A stretch of 64,000 nt of DNA from JAOPZW01 sp963764585 (GTDB taxonomy: Bacteria; Actinomycetota; Thermoleophilia; Solirubrobacterales; Solirubrobacteraceae), in contig CAVXTB010000003.1 in the NCBI GenBank assembly GCA_963764585.1, positions 124,001-188,000 on the forward strand. The letters are read 5' to 3'. Under the pieces are notes generated by a model. The model ran no database searches and was not told the origin of the DNA. It saw only the letters and a program-made list of their open reading frames with translations. Positions within the stretch are counted from its first letter, which is position 1. Every line of letters begins with the position of its first letter. Made by a program: the position numbers and the translations under genes. This document shows, in pieces, positions 1 to 7,514 of the stretch.

Positions 1-2
1 CC

Positions 3-1232
3 GCCGCGGCCGGCCTCTTCGACGCCTGCGTGGCCGCCATCCCGTACGCGCCGGCCGCCGCCTTTCTCGGCCGCGAGAAGGGCAAGCTCGTCCAGCGCGA
101 GGGCGAGCGCCCGCGCGTCGCGCTCGTCGCCGACGCGGTCGGCGGCATGCACGGCGTCACCCACACGCTCGACGAGATCCGCGAGCGCGGGGTCCCCGGC
201 TTCGAGGTCGAGGTCGTCGGCACCGACGCCAACGTCGACCGCCGCCTGAGCGCGGTCGCCGAGGTCGACATCCCCTTCTACAGCGGGCTGAAGGTCGGCG
301 TCCCCAGCCTGCCGGCGATCGTCGAGACGCTGGCCGAGGGCCGCTACGACCTCGTGCACCTCTGCAGCCCCGGACCGGCGGGCGTCGCCGCGACCGTCAT
401 CGCGCGCGTCATGGACGTGCCGGTGCTCGGCTCCTACCACACCGAGCTGGCCGCCTACGCCGGCCTGCGCGCCGCCGACCCCAAGCTCGAGTTCATCGCC
501 CGCGCCGCGATCGGCGCCTTCTACGGCCAGTGCCGCGTCGTCCTCAGCCCGAGCCCCGCGTCCGACGAGGTGCTGCGCGGGATGGGCATCGACGCCGAGC
601 GCATCGGGCGCTGGGACCGCGGCGTCGACATCACGCGCTTCGCGCCGGACAAGCGCGACCCCAACGCATTCCCGGGCGAGCTGACCGTCCTGTACTCCGG
701 CCGCCTCACCCGCGAGAAGGGGGCCGACCTGCTCGCCGACGCCTTCCTCGCCGCGCGCGAGCGCGATCCGCGCCTGCACCTCTGCCTGGCCGGCGGCGGC
801 CCGGAGGAGGACGCGCTGCGCAAGCGCCTCGGCGAGCACGCGACCTTCCTTGGCTGGCTGGAGGGCGAGGCGCTGGCGCGCGCCTACGCGAGCGCCGACC
901 TCTTCCTCTTCGCCAGCCGCACCGACACCTTCGGCCAGGTCCTGCTCGAGGCCCAGGCCAGCGGACTGCCCGTCGTCGCGGTCGCCGAAGGCGGACCGTG
1001 CTCGATCGTCGAGGACGGCGTCACCGGCCTGCTGCGCGCTCCCGACGCGCGCGCGCTCGCCGACGCGGTGGTCGAGCTCGCCTCCGCGCCGCTGCAGCGC
1101 GAGCGCCTGGCCCAGCGCGCGCTCGACGCGGTGCGCGAGCGGACGTGGGAGCGCGCCCTGGAGCGCCTGGCCGGCGGCTACCGGCGCGCTCTGGGCGACG
1201 GCGCCGCCGCGGGGGCGCGGCGTGCCGCATAG
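3..1232 (+). CDS. GT4-family glycosyltransferase (5' end outside window)
   Basis: Retaining GT-B glycosyltransferase that transfers a sugar from a nucleotide donor, probably to a lipid or glycan acceptor. The N-terminal Rossmann half includes VALVADAVGGMHGV. The donor half shows LYSGRLTREKGADLL, then a late TDTFGQVLLEAQASGLPV block with the Glu typical of GT4 donor binding. The frame is open to the left edge, so the GTG at base 30 may be internal and the protein could have an upstream domain. It converges on the next gene with stops 1 bp apart. Resembles SqdX/PimB-type enzymes; acceptor unknown. Confidence 0.85.
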   Translation, partial: AAAGLFDACVAAIPYAPAAAFLGREKGKLVQREGERPRVALVADAVGGMHGVTHTLDEIRERGVPGFEVEVVGTDANVDRRLSAVAEVDIPFYSGLKVGVPSLPAIVETLAEGRYDLVHLCSPGPAGVAATVIARVMDVPVLGSYHTELAAYAGLRAADPKLEFIARAAIGAFYGQCRVVLSPSPASDEVLRGMGIDAERIGRWDRGVDITRFAPDKRDPNAFPGELTVLYSGRLTREKGADLLADAFLAARERDPRLHLCLAGGGPEEDALRKRLGEHATFLGWLEGEALARAYASADLFLFASRTDTFGQVLLEAQASGLPVVAVAEGGPCSIVEDGVTGLLRAPDARALADAVVELASAPLQRERLAQRALDAVRERTWERALERLAGGYRRALGDGAAAGARRAA

Positions 1233-1233
1233 C

Positions 1234-2259
1234 TCACGCCTCCTGGTCGATGGGACGGCTGCGCAGCCGTCCGACGGTCTCGCGCTCGGCGCGCCGGCAG
1301 ACCACCGGCGGCAGGCCGCGCAGCACGAGCTCGAGGTCGGCCACGACCATGCGGCCGATCGCGCGGAAGGCCTCGGGCATCCCGCCGGTGCGATGCGGGG
1401 AGAGGAGCAGGCCCTCGACGGCGCGCGCGGGATGGTCGGCGGGCACCGGTTCGCGCGGCCAGACGTCGATCGCAGCGCGCAGGCGCCCGGCCGCCGCGAG
1501 CTCGACGAGCGCGTCGACGTCGGCGACCGCGGCACGGCTCAGGAGCAGCAGCGCCGCGCCCTCGGGCAGCAGCTCGAGCTCGCGCCGGCCGAGCATCGCC
1601 TCGTTGTCGGTGGTCGGCGCGGCGAAGACGAAGACGACGCGCGAGGCGCGCAGCAGCTCGTCCAGGCCGGCCGGCTCGGCGCCGGCGGCGCGGATGACGA
1701 GCTCGGGCAGCCACGGGTCGTGCGCGCGCACCCGGCAGCGAAACGGGGCCAGCAGGCGCACGAGCTCGCGCCCGAGGTCGCCGAGGCCGACGACGCCGAC
1801 GTCGGCGCCGGCGAGCAGGAAGCAGCCGCGGTTGGCCTCGAGCTCGTAGGCCTCGGTACCCGCGCGCATCGCGCGGTCGGCCGCCGTGATGCCGCGCACG
1901 AGGTCGATCGCCATACCCAGCGCGGCCTCGGCCACGGCGGGCGCGAACGCGGGGCTCGCGACGAGCACGTGGATCCCCCGCGCGGCGCACGCCTCGTAGT
2001 CGACGTTGCGCAGGAAGTTGCCTTCGACGTTGAGGACGGCGCGCAGCTTCGGAGCGCGCGCGATGCGCCCGGCGTCGAGGTCGGTCTGGCCGACGATCGC
2101 CACGGTTTCGTGCAGGTGCGCGTCGACGACCTCCGCCGGCATCCGGCCAGGGCCTTCATGCACGACGAGGTCGCCGAGCGCCTCGAGCCGCGCGCGCGTG
2201 GCGGCGTCGAGCATGAGGTCCATCGTGCGCGGCCGCGGGTCGACCAGGATCGTCGGCAT
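1234..2259 (-). CDS. D-isomer-specific 2-hydroxyacid dehydrogenase family protein (341 aa)
   Basis: NAD(P)-dependent oxidoreductase of the phosphoglycerate dehydrogenase/D-lactate dehydrogenase fold, interconverting a 2-keto and a 2-hydroxy acid. The central nucleotide-binding motif VGVVGLGDLGREL is clear. The C-terminal region has DVWPREPVPADHP and the SPHRTGG segment carrying the catalytic His. The catalytic Arg is expected in LLLLSRAAVADVDAL. Length fits the family. The ATG at 2257-2259 directly abuts the start of the divergent glycosyltransferase. Substrate cannot be told from sequence. Confidence 0.85.
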   Translation of the reverse strand: MPTILVDPRPRTMDLMLDAATRARLEALGDLVVHEGPGRMPAEVVDAHLHETVAIVGQTDLDAGRIARAPKLRAVLNVEGNFLRNVDYEACAARGIHVLVASPAFAPAVAEAALGMAIDLVRGITAADRAMRAGTEAYELEANRGCFLLAGADVGVVGLGDLGRELVRLLAPFRCRVRAHDPWLPELVIRAAGAEPAGLDELLRASRVVFVFAAPTTDNEAMLGRRELELLPEGAALLLLSRAAVADVDALVELAAAGRLRAAIDVWPREPVPADHPARAVEGLLLSPHRTGGMPEAFRAIGRMVVADLELVLRGLPPVVCRRAERETVGRLRSRPIDQEA

Positions 2260-3324
2260 CTGTGCATTGTCGACGTCGCCCTCTTCTACGGCGAGCGCTC
2301 GGGTGGGATCCGCACCTACCTGGACGCCAAGGCCGCCCACGCGCGCGCGACCGGCGCCTTCGAGCACCACGTCGTCGTCCCCGGCCCGCGCGAGCGCCAC
2401 GAGCGCGGCCGCCACGAGCTGCCGAGCCTGCGCCTCGCCGCGACCAACGGCTACCGCCTGCCGCTCGGGGCGCGCGCCCTGGGCCGGACGCTGCGGTGGC
2501 TGCGCCCCGACGTCGTGCTCCTGCACGACCCGTTCTGGCTGCCGCTGCGCGTGACCGAGCTGGCCCACACGCTCGGGGCGAAGGTCGTCGCCGTCCACCA
2601 CGGCTCGGCCGCACTCGACGCCGCCGGCATGCGCGGGCCGACCGCGGCGTGGACCGCGCTCTTCCGCGCGTGGATGCGCCACGCCTACGCCCCCGTCGAC
2701 GCGATCGCCTCGGTCGTCGATCCCGAGCCCGACTGCGGGCGCCCGGCGAGCTTCCCGCTGCGCCTGGGCCTGCACGACGCGTTCCGCCCGCAGAGCGACG
2801 TCGCGCGCGGCGACCACGTCCTCTACGCCGGGCGCCTGGCCCGCGAGAAGGGCGTCTTCCAGCTGCTCGAGGCGACGGCGCGCTCGACCGATCCCTGGCC
2901 GCTGCGCCTCGTCGGCTCCGGGCCGGCCGAGGACGCGCTGCGCCGCCGCACCCGCGCGCTGGGTCTCGAGCACCGCGTCTCGTTCGGGCCGTTCGTCCAG
3001 GATCGCGCGTGTCTTGCGCGCGCCTACGCCGCGGCGCGCTGCGTCGTCATGCCCGGCGAGCACGAGACGTTCGGCCTCGTCGCGTTGGAGGCCGCGGCCA
3101 GCGGCGCGCGGGTCGTCGCGTGCGAGACCGCGCCGAGCGCGACCCTGCTCGGCGGCGCCGTGCGCACCTACGCGCCCGGCGACGTCGACGGTCTCGCCGC
3201 GGCGATCGAGCACGCGCGCGCGACGACGCCCGATCCGGTCGCCGCCGCCGCGCTGAGCTGGCGCTCGCGCTGGGATCGCGTCTTCGCCGACGAGCTGGGC
3301 GACCTGCGAGAGCTGTCGGCTTGA
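2260..3324 (+). CDS. GT4-family glycosyltransferase (about 354 aa, unusual start)
   Basis: Complete GT-B glycosyltransferase. Homologues begin with a short strand like VDVALFYGERSGGIRTYLDAK, found here at residues 4-24. The donor domain has VLYAGRLAREKG and GEHETFGLVALEAAASG. No ATG, GTG or TTG lies in frame near the expected N-terminus: the only candidates are CTG at 2260 or ATT at 2266, touching the ATG of the divergent dehydrogenase. The next possible start lies inside that gene. The stop overlaps the TTG of the following gene, so the two are probably co-transcribed. Confidence 0.8.
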   Translation: MCIVDVALFYGERSGGIRTYLDAKAAHARATGAFEHHVVVPGPRERHERGRHELPSLRLAATNGYRLPLGARALGRTLRWLRPDVVLLHDPFWLPLRVTELAHTLGAKVVAVHHGSAALDAAGMRGPTAAWTALFRAWMRHAYAPVDAIASVVDPEPDCGRPASFPLRLGLHDAFRPQSDVARGDHVLYAGRLAREKGVFQLLEATARSTDPWPLRLVGSGPAEDALRRRTRALGLEHRVSFGPFVQDRACLARAYAAARCVVMPGEHETFGLVALEAAASGARVVACETAPSATLLGGAVRTYAPGDVDGLAAAIEHARATTPDPVAAAALSWRSRWDRVFADELGDLRELSA

Positions 3325-4013
3325 CCCGCACCCGCGCCATCGCGGTCGCCGTCCACGACGTCGAGCCCGCGACCTTCGAGCGCTGCGCGCTCATCCGCGA
3401 CTGGCTCGGCGACCACGGCATCGAGCGCGTGACGCTGCTCGTCATCCCCGCGCCCGACCTGCACCCGTTCACCGATCGCCGGCCGGAGATGGTCGAGTGG
3501 CTCGCCGAGTGCGTCGCGCGCGGCGACGCGATCGCGCAGCACGGCTTCCAGCACCGGCGTTCCGCCGGCGCGCCGCGGCGCAGCAACCCCGCCGCGGAGT
3601 TCGTCGGCCTCGACGCCGACGAGACGCGCCGGGCCGTCGACGCCGGCCGGCGCGTGCTGCGCCTGGCCGGCGTGCAGCCGCGCGGCTTCGTCGCGCCCGC
3701 TTACGCGTACACCGACGCGCTGCGCGACATCCTCGCCGGCTCGTTCGACTGGTGGGCGAGCCTCGTGCGCGTCCACGCGCCCGCGCATTCGACGACGGCG
3801 CCCGCGCTGACGCTCGGGACCTCCAGCGCCGTCAAGCGCCTGGCCTCGCCGTGGCTCGTGCGCACCGGCGCGCTCGCGGCCGGCAGCCTGCTGCGCCTCG
3901 ATCTGCATCCCGCCGACCTCGACCATCCGCGCCACATCGGCGCGGTGGAAGGCGTGCTGAAGCGTGCGCGGCGCCGCGTCCGCGAGGCCGTCACCTACGA
4001 CGACCTCGCCTGA
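3321..4013 (+). CDS. Polysaccharide deacetylase-like protein (DUF2334 type, 230 aa)
   Basis: NodB-fold carbohydrate esterase-like protein. Seen: AVAVHDVEPATF near the N-terminus (metal-site Asp-Glu-type motif), IAQHGFQHRR (His-x4-His metal ligands), and a late LDLHPADL. These fit the DUF2334 branch of polysaccharide deacetylases. The TTG start at 3321 overlaps the upstream stop as TTGA, which supports an operon with the glycosyltransferase. Likely removes acetyl groups from a glycan made by its neighbours; the substrate is inferred. No signal peptide, so a cytoplasmic location is suggested. Confidence 0.8.
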   Translation: MTRTRAIAVAVHDVEPATFERCALIRDWLGDHGIERVTLLVIPAPDLHPFTDRRPEMVEWLAECVARGDAIAQHGFQHRRSAGAPRRSNPAAEFVGLDADETRRAVDAGRRVLRLAGVQPRGFVAPAYAYTDALRDILAGSFDWWASLVRVHAPAHSTTAPALTLGTSSAVKRLASPWLVRTGALAAGSLLRLDLHPADLDHPRHIGAVEGVLKRARRRVREAVTYDDLA

Positions 4014-5229
4014 CCTCGAGGCACTCGCGCGCGCAGTGCTGCACGCGAACTGGCGCGAGGGCGAGCACCGCGACGGCACCCCGTACGGCTACACGTGCCC
4101 GTCCACGCCGCGCTACCGCCACCAGTGGCACTGGGACTCGTGCTTCCACGCCATCGCGTGGCGCCGCCACGACGTCCGCCGCGCCCGCGAGGAGCTGCGC
4201 ACCGTCCTGCGCGGCGGGCGCGCCGACGGCTTCATCCCGCACACGGTCTTCTGGCACAACCACCCGCGCTGGCGGCGCGCGCCGCTGTACGCGACGCAGC
4301 GCACGCGCGGCAGCCGCCACACGACGACGATCGGGCCGCCGCTGCTGCCCTTCGCGTGGGAGATCGTCGCGCGCGCCAGCCCTGACGACCCCGGCTTCGC
4401 CACCGAGGCGCTGCACGCGCTCGAGGCGCACCTCGACTGGCTGGAGCGCGAGCGCGACGTCGACGGCGACGGCCTGATCACGATCGTCCTGCCCGACGAG
4501 TCCGGCCTCGACGACAGCCCCAAGTACGACCCGGTCTACGGACCGTACGCGCACTACAAGCCCGGCTACTTCCGCCTCGTGGCGCGCTACGGCAAGCTCG
4601 GCTGGAGCGCGCACGCGATCGCCGCGGCCCACGACGAGCACGTCGAGGACGTCTGGGTCAACGTCGCCTACGTACTGAGCCTGCGCGCGATGGCGCGCCT
4701 GGCCGACGACGCGGCCTACGCGCGCCGCGCCGAGCGCGTCGAGGCGGCGCTGCTCGAGCGCTGCCTGGACCCGGCGACCGGGCTGTTCTTCGACCTCGCC
4801 GGGCGCGCCGAGCGGCCGGTGCACGTCTCGACGTGGTCGGCGCTGTCGCCGCTGGTGCTCGACGCGCTGCCCGAGGACGTCCGCCGGCGGCTGGTCGAGG
4901 AGCACCTGCTCGACCCGCGCCGCTACGGCGCGCCGTGCGGCATCCCGTCGGTGGCGATGGACGAGCGTGCGTTCAACGCGCGCTTCGACATGTGGCGCAC
5001 CTGGCGCGGGCCGGCGTGGATGAACGTCGCCTGGCTGCTGCTGCCGGCGATGCGCGAGCTCGGCTACCGCGACGAGGCCGCGCGGATCGCGGCCGCCATG
5101 GCCGACGCCGCGCACCGCGACGGCCTGCGCGAGTACTACGACCCGCGCACCGGCCGCGGGATGGCGGCCCGCGGGTTCGGGTGGTCGTCGCTCGTGACCG
5201 AGCTGGCGGACGAGCGGCGCCAGCTGTAG
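3964..5229 (+). CDS. GH63/MGH-like glycoside hydrolase
   Basis: (Alpha/alpha)6-barrel hydrolase resembling mannosylglycerate/glucosylglycerate hydrolases and trehalase-like GH63 enzymes. Key blocks are HQWHWDSCFHAIAW, GFIPHTVFWHN, DESGLDDSPKYDP and TWRGPAWMNVAWLL; the Asp/Glu in these are candidate catalytic residues. About 420 aa, as in MGH. The start is uncertain: GTG at 3964 overlaps the deacetylase by 50 bp, and GTG at 4036 would avoid overlap. Context suggests turnover of a compatible solute or small glycan made by the GT4 enzymes; this is inferred. Confidence 0.8.
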   Translation: MRGAASARPSPTTTSPDLEALARAVLHANWREGEHRDGTPYGYTCPSTPRYRHQWHWDSCFHAIAWRRHDVRRAREELRTVLRGGRADGFIPHTVFWHNHPRWRRAPLYATQRTRGSRHTTTIGPPLLPFAWEIVARASPDDPGFATEALHALEAHLDWLERERDVDGDGLITIVLPDESGLDDSPKYDPVYGPYAHYKPGYFRLVARYGKLGWSAHAIAAAHDEHVEDVWVNVAYVLSLRAMARLADDAAYARRAERVEAALLERCLDPATGLFFDLAGRAERPVHVSTWSALSPLVLDALPEDVRRRLVEEHLLDPRRYGAPCGIPSVAMDERAFNARFDMWRTWRGPAWMNVAWLLLPAMRELGYRDEAARIAAAMADAAHRDGLREYYDPRTGRGMAARGFGWSSLVTELADERRQL

Positions 5230-5230
5230 C

Positions 5231-5401
5231 TCACTGCGGCCGGGCGAGCGTGGTCGAGTAGACCGCGCGGTTGGCGGAGTCGAGGCCGACGATGATCACG
5301 CAGCCGTCTTCCTCGCGAGCCACGAGGTGCTCGATCGGCCCCGGCGCCGATGGCCCGCGATCGCTGCGCGACTCGGGGTCCTGCGGCGGGTTCTCGGGCA
5401 T
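5231..5401 (-). CDS. Small hypothetical protein (56 aa)
   Basis: Unrecognised small frame filling the gap between two other genes. It begins MPENPPQDPESRSD with a proline-rich, disordered start, then IEHLVAREEDGCVIIVGLDS, which looks like two beta strands, and ends TTLARPQ. Third codon positions are almost all G or C, as in neighbouring real genes, and the stop sits 2 bp from the convergent hydrolase stop. These favour a real gene. Function unknown. Confidence 0.5.
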   Translation of the reverse strand: MPENPPQDPESRSDRGPSAPGPIEHLVAREEDGCVIIVGLDSANRAVYSTTLARPQ

Positions 5402-5431
5402 CGCCGCAGTCTGAGCGCCGCGCCGGACGAC

Positions 5432-5716
5432 TCAGTCGCCCGGCGCCCTGCTCAGGTGCTGCCAGTGCTCGGGCAGCTCCGGGTGCTCGAGGAAGGCGAT
5501 GTGGTCGTCGGTGCCCGACGCGGCGACCGCGTCCCACACCTGCGTGAGCGCGTCGTCCTGGTCGTCGGCGTCGAGCGCGACCTCGAAGACGCCGACGTCG
5601 TCGGGGTCGCCGACCTCCGCATCCGGCAGCGCGTCGGCGAGCGCGGCGTGCGCCTCCAGGTCGCGCGGCGTCCCGTCGTGCAGCAGCACCATCCCGATCT
5701 CGAGTCGCTGGGCCAT
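5432..5716 (-). CDS. Hypothetical protein (94 aa)
   Basis: Small acidic soluble protein beginning MAQRLEIGMVLLHDGTPRDL, with no signal peptide or membrane segment. Regular strand-helix alternation (VGVFEVALDADDQDDALTQV) suggests a compact ferredoxin-like fold. It is preceded by a TAGGCT -10 element only 6 nt upstream of the ATG, indicating a leaderless transcript. I do not recognise the family and assign no function. Confidence 0.7.
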   Translation of the reverse strand: MAQRLEIGMVLLHDGTPRDLEAHAALADALPDAEVGDPDDVGVFEVALDADDQDDALTQVWDAVAASGTDDHIAFLEHPELPEHWQHLSRAPGD

Positions 5717-5722
5717 GCCGGC

Positions 5723-5728
5723 AGCCTA
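5723..5728 (-). promoter_or_regulatory. Leaderless -10 element TAGGCT
   Basis: Reads TAGGCT on the minus strand, with 6 nt before the ATG of the 94-aa gene. No Shine-Dalgarno sequence fits, so transcription should start at or next to the start codon. Matches the TANNNT spacing seen upstream of many genes in this window. Confidence 0.5.
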
Positions 5729-6619
5729 GCCCCGCAGCGGCGCCACGAGCGCGCCGAGCACCTCGCCCAGCCGGCGGCGGAAGAAGAAGTGGCCGTCCTG
5801 CGCGTCGAACTGCGCGCGGCAGCGGGGGAGCGCCGCGGCGAGCGCGCGCGCGTGCTCGACTGGCACGAAGCGGTCCTGCTCGCCGTGCCACACGTGCACC
5901 TCGCCGAGCACCTCGCGCAGGTCGAAGCCCCAGGCCGAGCAGACGGTCACGTAGTCGTCGATCATCCCGCGCACGCCACCCGCCGCCGCGGCGAGGAACG
6001 ACTCGATCGCCGCCGTGCCGCCCTCGGCCGCGGCCAGCAGCTGGCGGTCGGCCGGCGTCGCGCCCGCGCGGGCCAGCCGCGCCACCGCGTGCGGGCGGCG
6101 CTCGACGATGCGCATGGCCCGCGCGCCGCCGCGCGCCGCGAGGTCGGGACGGCGCACGAGCGCGCGCAGGCCGAGCCGGAGGTGCACCGGCATCCAGTTG
6201 CCGGCGTGCGGGGCGCACACCGGCGACAGCGAGCTGACCGCGGCGGTCGCCACGACCCGATCGGGCAGCGCGCGGGCGCAGGCGATCGCGTACGGCCCGC
6301 CGGCCGACACGCCGACGACCGCGAAGCGGCCCAGGCCGAGGCGGTCGGCGACGAGCTCGACGTCGCCGGGGAAGTCCGCGATCCGCCGGCCGGGGCAGGG
6401 GTCCGAGAGCCCGAACCCGGGCCGGCTGAGCGCGATGTAGCGGATCCCGAGCGCCGAGATGAGCGCGTCGAGCGCCGGGGTGCGGCGGACGGCGGTGCCG
6501 ATCGCGCCGTGCAGGTACACGACCGGGATGCCGTCCTCGGGCCCGCCGGAGGACCAGGCGATCCGGCGGCCGTCCCGAAGGGTGATGGTCGCTTCGCTGG
6601 TGGCGACGGCGGTGGCCAT
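5726..6619 (-). CDS. Alpha/beta-fold hydrolase (297 aa)
   Basis: Alpha/beta hydrolase of the esterase/epoxide-hydrolase-like group. The nucleophile elbow is GVSAGGP in FAVVGVSAGGPYAIA; the acid is expected at the Asp of HGEQDRFVP and the catalytic His in AQDGHFFFRR. The oxyanion region VVYLHGAIG is present. The ATG at 6617-6619 gives an N-terminus that immediately enters the first strand. The gene nearly abuts the downstream 94-aa gene. A second, only distantly similar hydrolase lies upstream on the same strand. Substrate unknown. Confidence 0.85.
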   Translation of the reverse strand: MATAVATSEATITLRDGRRIAWSSGGPEDGIPVVYLHGAIGTAVRRTPALDALISALGIRYIALSRPGFGLSDPCPGRRIADFPGDVELVADRLGLGRFAVVGVSAGGPYAIACARALPDRVVATAAVSSLSPVCAPHAGNWMPVHLRLGLRALVRRPDLAARGGARAMRIVERRPHAVARLARAGATPADRQLLAAAEGGTAAIESFLAAAAGGVRGMIDDYVTVCSAWGFDLREVLGEVHVWHGEQDRFVPVEHARALAAALPRCRAQFDAQDGHFFFRRRLGEVLGALVAPLRG

Positions 6620-6684
6620 GGGCGGCAGAAGACGCCTGCAATTGGACGCTATCCGGGCCCGCGTGCGCCGGTGTTGCCATCCGG

Positions 6685-7476
6685 TTAGCCGGCCAGCCGA
6701 TCGAGCACGTCCTCGAGCGCGAGACAGAACGCCTTGGGGTGCTCGAGCATCGGCGCGTGGGCGGTGTCGGGCACCACGCTGACGGTCACGTCGGGACGTG
6801 CGCTGCGGATGACCTCGATGCGCCGGCGCGGGATGACCGGATCGTGCTCGCCCCACACGAGGCCCAGCGGGCAGCTCAGGCCCGCGAGCGTCTGGCGCAG
6901 GTCGGCCGCCGCCGCGCTCGCCAGCCCCGGCCCGATGCGCGTCGCGCCCGCCGAGCTGGCCAGGATCGCGCGCGCATGGTCGGCCGGCACGCGCGCGCCG
7001 TCGCGCGCGACGCCGGCGAGGGCCAGCCGGCGCACGAGCGGGCTGCCGGCCAGCGGGCTGGCCAGCCGCCGGCGCGCGACCGCGTAGGGCGCCGCCACCG
7101 TGCCCAGCAACGCCGCGACCGCGCGCGGCAGCGCCGCCAGGCCGGCCGGCGCGACGAGCACGAGCCGCCGCACCCGCTCGGGATGGCGGGCGGCGAGCAG
7201 GATCGAGATCCCACCGCCCATCGAGTGCCCGACGAGGTCGTAGGGCGCCGGGACCCCCGCCTCCTGCAGCCCGATCGCCAGCCGATCGGTGACCTCCTCC
7301 AGCGCGAAGCCCCGCCCCGCCGCGGTCGATCCGCCGTAACCGGGGACGTCCGGAGCGATCACCCGCCGGCCCGGCGCGAGCAGTGGCGTCACGCGTCGCC
7401 AGATCGCTCCGCTGGTCCCGGCGCCGTGGACGAGGACCAGCGGATCGCCGCGGCCTTCATCCCGCACGACGAGCAT
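6685..7476 (-). CDS. Alpha/beta-fold hydrolase (263 aa)
   Basis: Compact alpha/beta hydrolase with a textbook triad: nucleophile in LVGHSMGGG, acid in VWGEHDPVIP, and His in PDTAHAPMLEHP. The oxyanion motif LVLVHGAGTSG is near residues 12-22. A helical cap sits between about residues 120 and 190. Resembles the MhpC/BphD/haloperoxidase-like group, but substrate cannot be deduced. The start is supported by a TACATT -10 element 8 nt upstream. Divergent from the SpoIIE phosphatase gene. Confidence 0.87.
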   Translation of the reverse strand: MLVVRDEGRGDPLVLVHGAGTSGAIWRRVTPLLAPGRRVIAPDVPGYGGSTAAGRGFALEEVTDRLAIGLQEAGVPAPYDLVGHSMGGGISILLAARHPERVRRLVLVAPAGLAALPRAVAALLGTVAAPYAVARRRLASPLAGSPLVRRLALAGVARDGARVPADHARAILASSAGATRIGPGLASAAAADLRQTLAGLSCPLGLVWGEHDPVIPRRRIEVIRSARPDVTVSVVPDTAHAPMLEHPKAFCLALEDVLDRLAG

Positions 7477-7484
7477 GGCGGCGC

Positions 7485-7490
7485 AATGTA
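7485..7490 (-). promoter_or_regulatory. Short-leader -10 element TACATT
   Basis: TACATT on the minus strand, 8 nt upstream of the hydrolase ATG at 7476. It lies back to back with a plus-strand TAGACT at 7500-7505, so the two divergent promoters share about 40 bp. Confidence 0.45.
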
Positions 7491-7499
7491 CCGGCGCCC

Positions 7500-7505
7500 T
7501 AGACT
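7500..7505 (+). promoter_or_regulatory. -10 element TAGACT for the SpoIIE/HATPase gene
   Basis: TAGACT ends 9 nt before the GTG at 7515. No ribosome binding site separates them. Supports GTG 7515 as the start and a leaderless or 1-3-nt-leader transcript. Confidence 0.45.
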
Positions 7506-7514
7506 GCTCGCGCC

